Shown here piece by piece: positions 45,370 to 57,246 of a DNA stretch of 64,000 nt (positions are counted from its first letter, which is position 1; each line of letters begins with the position of its first letter). The stretch is from Fagopyrum homotropicum. Taxonomy: Eukaryota; Streptophyta; Magnoliopsida; Caryophyllales; Polygonaceae. Location: contig BSWB01000004.1 of the NCBI GenBank assembly GCA_033239125.1, forward strand, positions 120,599,235 through 120,663,234. The letters are read 5' to 3'. Position numbers and translations under genes: made by a program. The notes beneath the pieces are model-generated. The model was not told the DNA's origin, made no database searches, and was given only the letters and a program-made list of their open reading frames with translations.

Positions 45370-47493
45370 TGTAACACCCCAAATCCGCGGGACTTGGAGT
45401 GTCACATTGGGCTAGGATCTCACAATGGATCCTGACCCTAGCTTGACAACAAGTTCACTGAATCTTACAACAAGGCACAGGTAGATTAAAATCAAATACA
45501 TAAAAGCTGAGAATGATACATCAAAAGAGTTTACAAACTCATAGCCGAGTACAAAATAACAACATAGACCACAATCACAAAAGATCCCACATCCCACGCA
45601 TCTTAATGTACAGAAGTCCTCGGCTTGTCACACCATCTGGCTCACTCTGCAGTATTCCTAACCTGCAGAACACTACAACACGGTATGAAACCGTTAGCTA
45701 CAACAATGAAAAGCATGAAGGTAATAGCACAACCACACATCAACATCTCAAACATGCAATGCCACACACATTTATTTATTATCTTTCATTACGTTATTCC
45801 ATTACTAATTCAACTTCTTTTGTAACACGAGGAGCCTCAAGAACCCCGTCCCATCCAACGTAACACAAGAGTTTTGCATGGGGGTGACCTTCACTCGTCC
45901 CCTCCTGTGAGATCATCTTCAGGGCACCTCCTCCTAACCAGCATGCGGAGACCGGCGGTTACCGCCCGTTATAATACACTTGGGCCAAAAAAATGTAATG
46001 AATGGTCATCCTAGTCCGGTTTAGGTTATAAATGCACAATCATATGAACACACACAACCATCACAATCATACAATCCACAACTGCACGCTAAGTAAGTCC
46101 TATGGACTTACGTGATATACTCGTAACATGTACCACATCACAGCTTCCCCTTAGGGAAGTAATCAACGCCTGCAATAGCAAGGCACACACAATCACATAC
46201 TGCAAAGGTTAGGAGACTCGTCTCACTAACCACAACCAACTTATATCTCAAATCTAAACCTCAGATCCTCAACACATTCATAAATGCCTAAGGCATATTC
46301 TCAACATAACATCTCATCATACTCGTACACATACTAAACTTTAAAGCCATAACCGATATCCATAACATCATCATGATCCTCAACTCATTCTGACACCTAG
46401 CATGCATCTAATCAGTATTCCTCAATCTCAAATTTAATCCTAATTTAATTAATTAACCTTTAATTAATTAATTAAATTTTACTAGTATAACATTTTGCCC
46501 GCAGACCATTTCTAAACCCACCTATCATCAGATTTCATCAACAAACAACCCATAAACACCAGAATAATATAATGATCATAATGGAATTTCTAATTATCCA
46601 TTTTGAAAAGCCTAAGGTCAATTTAGGCCAAATCGTAGTACAGAAAACGAATAAATTCATAACTTATTCGTTACTAACCCGATTGACGATCTGAAAGAAG
46701 ATTCGGAATCACAACGACGCAGCCAACGCATATACAACATCAAATTCACCGGAATCTGAGCGACGGAACTGTCCTGGTGACATATATGCTCGACCAGGTC
46801 TTCATCTGCTCGGAAATGCAGAAACTCGGTACCGATATGAAGAGAATGAAGAGAGGAATCCAAAAACTCAAACGGAATTGAAATTGGATTAAAAACGGAG
46901 AGTAGATTTGAGTTTGAAGTTTGAGAGAAATCAGAGCTTTTACGAAGAAACGTGAAGGAAATGAATTAATAAACGATTTTCCGCTATTTATAGTGAAGTC
47001 GATAATTATCCTTTAGCGAAGTCGATAATTATCCTTTTATCGATCCAATGGCGGGTTGAACCCCCTTCTCCAAACTTCTCGAAATTGGAATAATAGATCT
47101 TGAATATTGTAAGGATAATTATTCCACAATTGCCTCGGAAAATGTGTATTCCTAAGCCGTCTTTCTTAGCCGTTAAGAAACGAAATAGCGACTCTTTTGT
47201 CCGTTGCCTTTCCATGTTATTTCATATCTAGGACATGTCCGATGTCCTGATCATTTCTCTCAACTGCATTTTTATTAATTGGAGCTCTCAAATGCTCCAA
47301 ATAATACCGGAGGGTAAAAATAATTACCCGGAGGATAAAGTGAAAATTTCGCCATAAGCCCAAAATTACGCCAGGAACATAACGGTGGGACTTATATTCA
47401 ACACTTACGCAATCTTCGCAAGTTATATGTCAATTAGTATCATTGATTAAGTTAATCAAAATTAATTAGAATTCAGAAATCCTAGTTATTACA
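45370..47493 (-). mobile_element. Element 3, 3' LTR
   Basis: 2124 bp. It includes an AT palindromic tract of TTAATTAA units near 46443-46480 and the GTAAGTCC/GGACTTAC hairpin at 46093-46111. ORFs such as 45513-45863 are LTR sequence repeated in the other LTR. Confidence 0.92.
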
Positions 47494-48050
47494 TCACACA
47501 CCCCTTAAGAAAAAGTTTCATCCCGAAACTTGAACAATTCCCAAATCCTCTCGCACCCATACGCCGAGGTATAAACACTCTCTCTATCAGAGATATCACA
47601 TCTCCGTTCAAACGTATCAACCTATAACACTCTATAACCTCAAAACACCAGCATGGAGGAATCACTAACTCCAGCAACAAGATCGTAATGCTATCCAAAG
47701 GCATAGAGGAAAAATCATCTCTAGCCAACTACTAACCACGTCACAAGGCATGGAGGAAAGCCGCCTCCAACCAATCGTACTCGTAACACAACTATGTGGA
47801 GCAAAACCGTCTCCACTCACACTATGTCCATCAAAGATAGCATGGAGGAAAGAACCATCTCCTGCTAATCCTAACACATACACCGTAGCATGGAGGAAAG
47901 AACCATCTCTAGCTATACCTATCTCGTACTAGCAAACAAGATCTAACAGATCATATGCACAACTCACAGCTAGCACGAAAACACAACATATCACATAAGC
48001 ACATAGCATAACATACACTCACTAAGATAGCGCCAAAATCTAATCATGGA
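47494..48050 (-). mobile_element. Element 3, 3' UTR and PPT
   Basis: The sense strand ends with TTAAGGGGTGTGTGA next to the LTR, a plausible polypurine tract. The region between about 47650 and 47930 is a six-unit tandem repeat of hairpins, listed separately. No coding sequence recognised. Confidence 0.65.
47651..47930 (-). repeat. Six-unit tandem hairpin array, period 46-50 bp
   Basis: Stem starts lie at 47655, 47705, 47751, 47796, 47844 and 47892. Plus-strand stems are GGAG/CTCC, AGAG/CTCT, TGGAGG/CCTCCA, GTGGAG/CTCCAC, GGAG/CTCC and GGAG/CTCT (one wobble). GCATGGAGGAAAG is the common head. Stem bases change in pairs. Confidence 0.8.
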
Positions 48051-48239
48051 TCCTACAGGTGCATCTGTCCCGGCGTAAAAATCTGGATAGTTCCCCTGGA
48101 TACTATCCTCAGTCTCCCGCGTAGCCTCATCATAGGAATATCCTTCGAATGCAGGCGTCTCACACCTCTTTGCCTAGAACCGCAAAAGGTTGTTCTGCAA
48201 AAGTGTGATCAGGCTCAACCACTAGATCATCATGACTCA

Positions 48240-51100
48240 CAATGTGCCTCAGATCTGGTATGTACTTCCTCAGCTGAGACACATGAAACATAGGGTGAAC
48301 ACCCTCTAACTTCGATGGCAAAGCCAATCTGTGCACTACTCTTCCAACTCTATCCAGTATCTCGAAAGGACCGACCTATCGGGGACTCAACTTTCCCTTT
48401 ATGCCATAACGTCTGACACCTCACGTCGGAGATACTCTCAACCAGATATGAGCTCCTACCCTGAACTCTAGAGGTCGACGCCTCCAATCCGCATACGACT
48501 TCTGGCAACTCTGTGCAGCCATCATCCTTTCTCCGATTAACGTTACTCGAGCTATATCATCCTGAATCTGCTTTGGCGCTAACCCACTGGTACTGCCAAG
48601 CTCATCCCCGCATAAAGGTGTATGACACCTATGTCTACACAATGTCTCATAGGGACCATCCCTATAGATGCATGCCAACGGTCGTGGTATAAGAATTCAA
48701 CGAGTGGGAGATAAATAGATTGTCCCTGTTCCCAATCCATCCCACAAGCTCGCAACATGTTCTCTACGGTCTGAAGGGTCCTCTCAGACTAACCGTCTAT
48801 CTGAGGTAAATCCCAATCATGAAGTGTAGACACGTTCCCCAAGCAGTCTGAATCTGCTATCAAAACCTCAAAGTAACCCGTCTACTACAATCATAGTCGA
48901 TCGTCCCCGGTACACTTATGGAGTCCCACCATCTGTCTAGTGTACTCCTTTGTTATTTCATTCACTAGCCATGTCTCTCAGTAGAGATGGAACGTGATGA
49001 CTTCGTAAATCTGTTACCAAGAATCTGGATAACACCAAAACTCTTACTGGGTCTCAATCCCATAACAAGTCCACAGAAAGGTCCTCTCACTTCCACTACA
49101 ACACTGGTAGTGGATGAGCTCATCTCCAAGTCAGTAACACTTTAACCTGATCTACTACTTCACGGTACCTCTTATTCGTACATGGATGTACTAAAAAAGG
49201 TGTACTATGGGTGTACTGTAATCTTCTCCACTCAACTCCGCATAAGCGGTTATACAGACGCAATTGCGGCACCTCATACTCCTTCTACTCCGTTAAAGAA
49301 CTGTGGTGTCTCGCCATGAGACATCCTTCCATCAAATTCCCTCAGGTCAGGCAAGTCCCCTGCTTTTGTTAGACCTCATCCAACAAATCAGGTAGAACCC
49401 CTAAAACATGAAACTAACGTCCTTATCAACAGTTGTAGGTCCAACTTTAACCAAGCTAGATCATTCTACAACCGAGGCTGTACAACAGTTCCAACAATCG
49501 CCTTCTCTCAAGGCGTCTTCTAGTTCAAGGTATCAGTTACCACATTCTCCTTGCCAGAATGGTACCAAACTTCACGATCAAACTTCTTGATTAACTCCAG
49601 TCAACGACACTGGCGGTTATTCAGCTTATGTTGCATAAAAATATGCTTCAAACTCTTATGATCGGTGGGAATCTAACATGAAATATCACACCAATATTGC
49701 CTTCAAATCTGGACACTTGAACTACCACTACTAACTCAAAATCATGAGTCGGGCAGTTCTGCTCATACGTTCTCAGCACCGTAGTCAAGTGATTCCTAGA
49801 CTCTTTTGATTATCACCGAATAGAAGCAGAGGTCAAATTCTTCCTCTACTCTTCAGAACTTCGACATACTACTTCAACCACACAATTATGGTGGTCTTCT
49901 TCAGAAGACTCGTAAATGGATGCACAATCACATAGAATCCTTCCTCAAAGCGTTGGTAGCAATCGGCTGGGCCGAGAACTACGCATTCCCTTAATGTTCA
50001 TCAGTATCATCCATAAGACTTCATACTTACTCCTCGTCACATCAATCATGATCCTACTGGCGGAACAGCATGACCTTGAAGGTTACTTCTGGCATCTCAA
50101 TTCACATTTAGGGAGCATAGCACACTGGCTTCTATCCCTAGGATTCTGCAAAACCATCCTCAAATAACCGGTACGTTCCTCTCCGTTGTGAGAGTACACC
50201 AAAACGTCACCAATAAGGTCTACCACCAACTGATCAAGGAAGTAGATGAAGACACTGTTCATCAACTCCTATAACGACTACTAGGACGTTCCTCAACTCA
50301 GATGACAACACTACAACTCGTAATGTCCATAACGGGTATGGAATGTTGTCCTATGCCCACACTACTCTCTCATCCTTAGCTGATGATATCCTAAACATAC
50401 AGAAATCTTAAAAGCACAATTGCTTCTCTTAGTTGATCCAACAAGTCGTCCATACGTAGCAATGAACGTGCTAGGGCGAACGGAGCCCGTCTCAAACCAC
50501 TCTTCAAATTTCTTCTTCAATTTCTAACAACTCAACAAGCCATATACCTCATAGGCCTTCTCCCAACCAGTCTCGTATCATACTTCATTGCAATATCAAA
50601 GTCCTCATTCCGCTGAGGCGATAGATTAGACCGTTCAGTAACAAGCTATAAGATCATATACCACTGGAATACTCTTCAGCGTGAAACTATCTCTTTTCTT
50701 CATGTCACAACATTAAAAAAACATCACCCTCTGGTGTTATCAACCTCGCTGCTCATACGACACTAAAGACAACTCACCTCCTCAAAGGTCATAACCTCGG
50801 AAAACCTCTACTTAGTCGATCTCAGTAGAGACTATACAAGTCCTCCTACTGCTATCTAAACCAACATGATATCTATTTGTCCACCATACACATAAAGACC
50901 TTCTCATGCACCTAAGGCTTGACAAAGAAGTCTTCAAGCCATACACAAGTCCTTGAACAAAGGGAACAACCACATATCTCGCGGGCACCTAAGACCCGTA
51001 ACTCGTAATCCTATAAAGGAAGATCTGTCTTCTACTATATCCACAGTTAACTATTAACACATGCATCGAAAGACAAGAGGTGCATATCACTCACAACAAC
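48240..51100 (-). pseudogene. Element 3 pol relic: protease/RT/RNase H and integrase
   Basis: The RT segment at 50265-50083 includes VLVYSHNGEE and LPKCELRCQK, the region after the catalytic aspartates. Integrase C-terminal side at 48678-48421 includes GPYETLCRHRCHTPL, QSCQKSYADWRRRPLEF and VGAHIWLRVSP. Stops and frameshifts occur throughout, so no domain is whole. The stretch between about 48900 and 50050 is only weakly readable. Confidence 0.75.
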
Positions 51101-51174
51101 AAAACTCCACTAGGTAAACCATTAACAAGAATGGTACCTGTAATAACTAACGCCCGAAGCTCTACTACATATCA

Positions 51175-52136
51175 TTACTCAATCTCAGACCTATACTCCT
51201 CATGTATCACTGAGGTCATCGCCATAGTCTCCACTTCCACTCTTTCTGCATCGGAAAGAGGAAGGTCTTGATGAGAAGAAACAATACCTTGCTGACAGAA
51301 AGGGGCCAGATGGCCTAGTTCACCATAGGTGAAGCAAGCTATTGGTGCCATGGGGCACTCAGAGCGCACATGATCTGGATAACCACAGTCGAGACATATA
51401 CGTCTCATCCCTGCCACTAGTACGGGTGGCTCCTCTGCATTGCCCAACTCAAAGACTCTACCTTGAGCTCTTCTAGTATCCGTGGTACTCCTACCACGAC
51501 CCTTACCTCTACTCAGCCTGAGAACGGATTCCTGAGTAGGCGAATGATTTGGGTGTCTCTGCTACCCCCGCGTCTGCTGCTGAGGTGTCTTCTGACCACC
51601 TCCCGTCACACTAGTAGAAATAAAACCCTGTCGTGATGCCACTCTAGTTTGCTTACAGAAAACAGCTCTATGACCCTGTCTACCACAGGTAAAGCAAGTC
51701 AGTGGCGATCTTGGACACTGTGGTCGTACATGTCCAGGCTTCCCACAATTGTAACAAGTCCTCGTTTCACCAGAAGTCCATGTGAACGAGAAGTACTCAA
51801 ACGTCCACAAGTCAGGCTCGGTTTGCAACCCGGATATCCAACCTCATCTTTCACTAATTCAACCCGTTGTTTCTTCTCTAATCCAGAAGCTTCAGTCGAT
51901 CTCACAGATGTTGGTAAATCCGGTGTAGATCTACCCGCTATCATCACCTCATATACTTGCTGCATATACTCTTGAAACTCGTATCTACTCATGGAGACAC
52001 GATCAACCTCTTCAAACTCGTTCTCTGCCATAGGCAACACAACAACGGATACTGGTCCCTGACTTGACGTTACTGAAGGAAGAGGGGGTGTACCCCTATC
52101 TCGTCCCACTACAAATACTGCTCTAGTTTGAGCCAT
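51175..52136 (-). pseudogene. Element 3 gag with four zinc knuckles
   Basis: The ATG at 52136 (MAQTRAVFVVGRDRG) is followed by an acidic N-terminal region and a frameshift near 51790. The first knuckle pair is CYNCGKPGHVRPQC and CFTCGRQGHRAVFC. About 120 residues later comes a second pair, CLDCGYPDHVRSEC and CFTYGELGHLAPFC, whose last knuckle has Tyr for Cys. Element 2 has the matching set. The arrangement binds RNA in Ty3 gag, but two separated pairs are unusual. Confidence 0.82.
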
Positions 52137-52245
52137 ATGTAGAAAACACGGTCCTAACTTATAAGGCTATATATATATGCCATATGTATTGATATATATA
52201 TATATAATACTTATTATTACATGCATACACATCAGCACATAAAAG

Positions 52246-52272
52246 ATATATATATATATATATATATATATA
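52246..52272. repeat. (TA)n microsatellite in the leader of element 3
   Basis: A continuous TA run between PBS and gag. Confidence 0.85.
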
Positions 52273-52440
52273 TCTACACTGTCGAGATCCTCAGATGGGT
52301 GACGACTTCTGTACATACTATCCTAAAACATCTGTACTCGCTTTAAAACCAAAATCCTTTAAAAAGTCAGACCCCATGTGGGTTCTGTTTATTTATCCAC
52401 TCTACCTTTATTGCAGATAGCAAGTGCCATTGTTGTCAAC

Positions 52441-52458
52441 CAAAGACTCTGATACTAA
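52441..52458 (-). other. Element 3 primer-binding site
   Basis: The minus strand reads TTAGTATCAGAGTC, a mutated initiator tRNA-Met PBS three bases inside the LTR at 52462. Confidence 0.8.
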
Positions 52459-52461
52459 CTC

Positions 52462-54587
52462 TGTAACACCCCAAATCCGCGGGACTTGGAGTGTCACATT
52501 GGGCTAGGATCTCACAATGGATCCTGACCCTACCTTGACAACAAGTTCACTGGATCTTACAACAAGGCACATGTAGATTAAAATCAAATACATAAAAGCT
52601 GAGTATCATACATCAAAAGAGTTTACAAACTCATAGCCGAGTACAAAACAACAACATAAACCACAACCACAAAAGATCCCACATCCCACGCATCTTAATG
52701 TACAGAAGTCCTCAGCTTGTCACACCATTTGGCTCACTCTGCAGTATTCCTAACCTGCAGAACACTACAACACGGTATGAAACCGTTAGCTACAACAATG
52801 AAAAGCATGAAGGTAATAGCACAACCACACATCAACATCTCAAACATGCAATGCCACACACATTCATTTATTATCTTTCATTACGTTATTCCAGTACTAA
52901 TTCAACTTCTTTTGTAACACGAGGAGCCTCAAGAACCCCGTCCCATCCACGTAACACAGGAGTTTTGCATGGGGGTGACCTTAACTTGTCCCCTCCTGTG
53001 AGATCATCTTCAAGGCACCTCCTCCGAACCAGCAGGCGGAGACCGGCGGTTACCGCCCGTTATAATACACTTGGGCCAAAAAAATGTAATGAATGGTTAT
53101 CCTAGTCCGGTTTAGGTTATAAATGCACAATCATATGAACACACACAACCATCACAATCATACAATCCACAACTGCACGCTAAGTAAGTCCTATGGACTT
53201 ACCTGATATACTCGTAACATGTACCACGTCACAGCTTCCCCTTGGGGAAGTAATCAACGCCTGCAATAGCAAGGCACACACAATCACATACTGCAAAGGT
53301 TAGGAGACTCGTCTCACTAACCAGAACCAACCTATATCTCAAATCTAAACCTCAGATCCTCAACACATTCATAAATGCCTAAGGCATATCCTCAACATAA
53401 CATCTCATCATACTCGTACACATACTAAACCTTAAAGCCATAACCGATATCCATAACATCATCATGATCCTCAACTCATTCTGACACCTAGCATGCATCT
53501 AATCAGTATTCCTCAATCTCAAATTTAATCCTAATTTAATTAATTAACCTTTAATTAATTAATTAAATTTTACTAGAATAACATTTTGCCCGCATCCCAT
53601 TTCTAAACCCACCTATCATCAAATTTCATCAACAAACAACCCATAAACACCAGCATAATATAATGATCATAATGGAATTTCTAATTATCCATTTTGAAAA
53701 GCCTAAGGTCAATTTAGGCCAGATCGCAGTACGGGAAATGAATAAATTCATAACTTATTTGTTACTAACCCGATTGACGATCTGAAAGAAGATTCGGAAT
53801 CACAACGACGCAGGCTACGCATGTACAACATGAAATTCACCGGAATCTGAGCGACGGAACTGTCCTAGTGACATATATGCTCGACCAGGTCTTCATCTGC
53901 TCGGAAATGCAGAAACTCGGTAACGATATGAAGAGAATGAAGAGAGGAATCCAAAAACTCAAACAGAATTGAAATCGGATTAGAAACGGAGAGTAGACTT
54001 GAGTTTGAAGTTTGAGAGAAATTAGAGGTTTTACGAAGAAACGTGAAAGGAAATGAATTAATAAACGATTTTCCGCTATTTATAGTGAAGTCGATAATTA
54101 TCCTTTAGCGAAGTCGATAATTATCCTTTTATCGATCCAATGACGAGTTGAACCCCCTTCTCCAAACTTTTCGAAATTGGAATAATAGATCTTGAATATT
54201 GTAGGGATAATTATTCCACAATTGCCTCGGAAAACGTGTATTCGTAAGCCGTCTTTCTTAGCCATTAAGAAACGAAATAGCGACTCTTTTGTCCGTTTTG
54301 CCTTTCCATGTTATTTCATATCTAGGACATGTCCGATGTCCTGATCATTTCTCTCAACTACATTTTTATTAATTGGAGCTCCCAAATGCTCCAAATAATA
54401 CCGGAGGGTAAAAATAATTACCCGGAGGAAAAAGTTAAAATTTCACCATAAGCCTAAAATTACGCCAGGAACATAACGGTGGGACTTATACTCAACACTT
54501 ACGCAATCTTCGCAAGTTATATGTCAATTACTATCACTGATTAAGTTAATCAACATTAATTAGAATTCTGAAATCCTAGCTATTACA
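52462..54587 (-). mobile_element. Element 3, 5' LTR
   Basis: 2126 bp copy of 45370-47493 with the same hairpin at 53184-53202. In sense here CAG precedes GTAAGT, whereas the left copy reads CAC. Confidence 0.92.
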
Positions 54588-54592
54588 AGACC

Positions 54593-55662
54593 GAGTAGAG
54601 ATAGGGGTCGTGGTAGGAGTGCCATAGATACCAAAATAGCTTAGGGTAGAGCCTTTGAGTTGAGCAGTGCAGAGAAGTTCCCCGTACTAGTTTTAGAGAT
54701 GAGACGTTTATGTCTCAACTGTGGCTATCCAGATAATTTTCGCTCTGAGTGCCCCTTGACACCGATAGCTTGCTTCACCTGTGGCAAACTAGGCCATCTG
54801 GCCCCTTTTTGTCAGCAAGGTAGTGTTTCTTTTCTGCAAGACTTTCCTCTTTCCGGTGCAGAAAGAGTAGAAGTGGAGGCTATGGCAATGTCCTCAGAGA
54901 TACCTGAGGAGCATAAATCCGAGCTTGAGTGATGATATGCAATGGGACTGCGGACGTTAGCTGTTACAGGTACCATTCTCATTAATGGTTCACCTAGTGG
55001 AGTTTTGTTTGTTGTGAGTGTTATGCACTTCTTGTCTTTTGATGCATGCGTTAATAGTTGACTGTGGAAACAGTAGAAGGTAGACTTTCCTTTACAGGAT
55101 TTCCAGTTAGGGGTCTGAGGTACCCGCGTGATATGTGGTTGTCCCATTTATTCAGGGACTTGTGTATGGTTTGCAGACTTCTTTGTCATGCTGTAGGTGC
55201 ATGAATAAGTCATTATGTGTATGGATTGGATGATTAGATATTATATTGTGTTAAATATTAGTAGGAAGGCTATTATAGTCTTTACTGAGATGGATTAGAT
55301 AGAGGTCTTCCGAGGTTAAGGCCTTTGAAGAGACGGGTTTGTCATCAAGTCTGTACAAGCAGCAAGTTGATAACACAAGGATGTGACGCCTTCTGGTGTA
55401 TACCATGAAGGAGTGAGATAGTGTAATATTGGAAGGTATTCCATTGGTTTATGAGCTTATAGACGTGTTACTGAACCCTCTAGTTGTTGCCCCAGCGGAG
55501 TGTGGACACTGTTATCGAGTTGAAGTATGATACGGAACTGATTGGAAAGGCCCATATCATATGACGCCTATTAAGATGTTGTAACTGATGACTTGAAGAG
55601 TTGGCTGAGACGGGCTTTCTTCGCCCTAGTGTATTTAATGTCTCGTATTGACGACTTGATAG
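54593..55662 (+). pseudogene. Element 2 gag, second part, protease and start of RT
   Basis: Resumes gag after element 3: MRRLCLNCGYPDNFRSEC has Asn in place of the zinc His, then CFTCGKLGHLAPFC is complete, then ERVEVEAMAMSS. After about 54935 only traces of protease (ILINGSPSGVLF) and early RT remain. MSRIDDLIGQ directly follows a GFLRP-like segment, so part of RT has been deleted. The ORF ends at element 4. Confidence 0.7.
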
Positions 55663-55667
55663 GTCAG

Positions 55668-57168
55668 TGATAGGTGATGGAATCACTATCATTTAGGATA
55701 GTTTTTAGAGTTTTTATTGCATTAGTGCCAGCTTATGCTACTAACTCTTTGGTCCAGAAGAAGAAGACTAAAAGAAGATAAAGGAGTTATAAGCACTTAG
55801 GAGTGAAGGCCGTTCTTGAAGCAAAGCTTCTGTTGTTTCACCGCCCCCGCGGAGCCTTGTCACCGCCCCTACGGGAGACACCACACTCCGGAGCACCCCC
55901 TGCGCCTTCGCCAGTGCCAGCCACGATGACCGTCACCACACCTGCGTCAACCCCTGGCGCCCCTGCATTGACTTGCCCTGAAGACGCGAAGACCAGTGCC
56001 CTTGCGCCTTCCCCTGCGCCTCAACATGGGAGCTGGAAGATGAAGAGTTAGTGTCACCGCCCCTACATTGACACTGGGACGCTCCGGTGGCTTTGCATCA
56101 GAAACGACAGGAAGTTGAAGAGTCAGACGTTTGAAGAAGCATTAAAGATCCGCCCCTGTGGAATTGCCGAGCCGCCCCTGCGGCCATGAAGAAGATCAAG
56201 CGTTTTTGCCTTCACCGCCCCTGCGGAGCTGAAGGCCGCCCCTGCGGTTCAACGACAGAAGCTTTACTCCGGTTGTTTACACCACCTTTATGGCATTAAA
56301 GGTGACTGTTTTGGGCCGGCCATTTACTCCTATTTAGTGCCAATTGTAGTATAAATAGACTTAGGTTTGATGCACTCATCATCCAATTTTAGAATTCACT
56401 TTTCCATTAAAACTTTCTTGCTACCATTGTAATGAGTTGCTAACTCCCTTGCTACATTGGGTTGGTTTGAAGCTGCATTATTACCTTGGTTGTAAGTTCT
56501 TTCTAATATAAGATTTCATTCAGTAATTCTTTGTGTTTCCTTGATCTCCATTGTCTAATTGCATGTTTTAATATTACTTGAGATTGATCACCTTAGGTCC
56601 TAAAGTGCATGTAAAGAACTAGGATTAATAGATTCCGGGTTCGGGTCTTTAATCTAGTAGTAAACTTTAAGTAATAACGGGTTGTAATTGCTTAAAAAAA
56701 AGGAACACAAATATAAAGATAAGTTTAACGGTTTTAATCTTTTCTTTATATCCCTTAGTCTTTGTTTGAAAGCTAACTTGTTAATTGTTCTTGTAGGTTT
56801 ACGGAACACTAACCTGTTAAGTTGTGTTGATGCCGGTTGGCTCAACACATATATATGATCGAGACGGGAGATTACTTGGAAACTTGTAAAAGGAACTAAC
56901 TCAAGTAGCAATCGCATGCTTAGAATCAACCTAGTGTAGATTCACCCATCATTGTCTTACTTGTTGCGTTATTCGTTTTCATAAGTATTTGTGTGCATCA
57001 ATTCAATCAAACCCCCCTGTTACTTGTTTCTATAATCAATAATTACATTTAATAGAAATACCAAACTCTCTTGGGTTCGACCCTTACTTAATCACTATAA
57101 TCATTTTAGTGCTAAGTCGGGATTATATTTTGATAAGATAAAACGACCTCTAGATCAGAGACTTGTCA
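55668..57168 (+). mobile_element. Element 4, 5' LTR
   Basis: 1501 bp. A C-rich array of CCGCCCCTGCGG variants lies at 55845-56250. A TATA box (TATAAATAG) at 56350 marks the probable promoter, so U3 would span about 55668-56380. Confidence 0.92.
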
Positions 57169-57173
57169 AATTT

Positions 57174-57192
57174 TGGCACCGTTGCGGGGGAG
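57174..57192 (+). other. Element 4 primer-binding site
   Basis: TGGCACCGTTGCGGGGGAG, a tRNA-Asp-type PBS variant five bases inside the LTR. Confidence 0.85.
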
Positions 57193-57246
57193 TTTAGTGT
57201 TTTTATTCCATTGTTATTATTGATTATTGGTTTGAACCATTTTTAT

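Larger units (their letters stand above)
45370..54587 (-). mobile_element. Element 3: full-length Ty3/gypsy element inserted in gag of element 2
   Basis: 9218 bp, minus strand. LTRs 45370-47493 and 52462-54587 begin TGTAACACCCC and end TTACA on the plus strand. Flanks are GGACC (45365-45369) and AGACC (54588-54592), a target duplication with one change. Ten differences are visible in the first 330 aligned LTR bases, so it is older than element T. It is the same family as element 2 in gag and R-U5. The coding region is full of stops. Confidence 0.92.

Noticed and set aside
47651..47930. Regular repeats with about 47 bp period, CRISPR-like at first sight
   Set aside because: Plant nuclear context inside a retrotransposon 3' UTR. 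Units are degenerate with no constant repeat/unique spacer split and no cas genes.
55803..56051. ORFs at 55803-56051 and 61521-61883
   Set aside because: The same LTR sequence in both LTRs of element 4. Open because of GC motif repeats.
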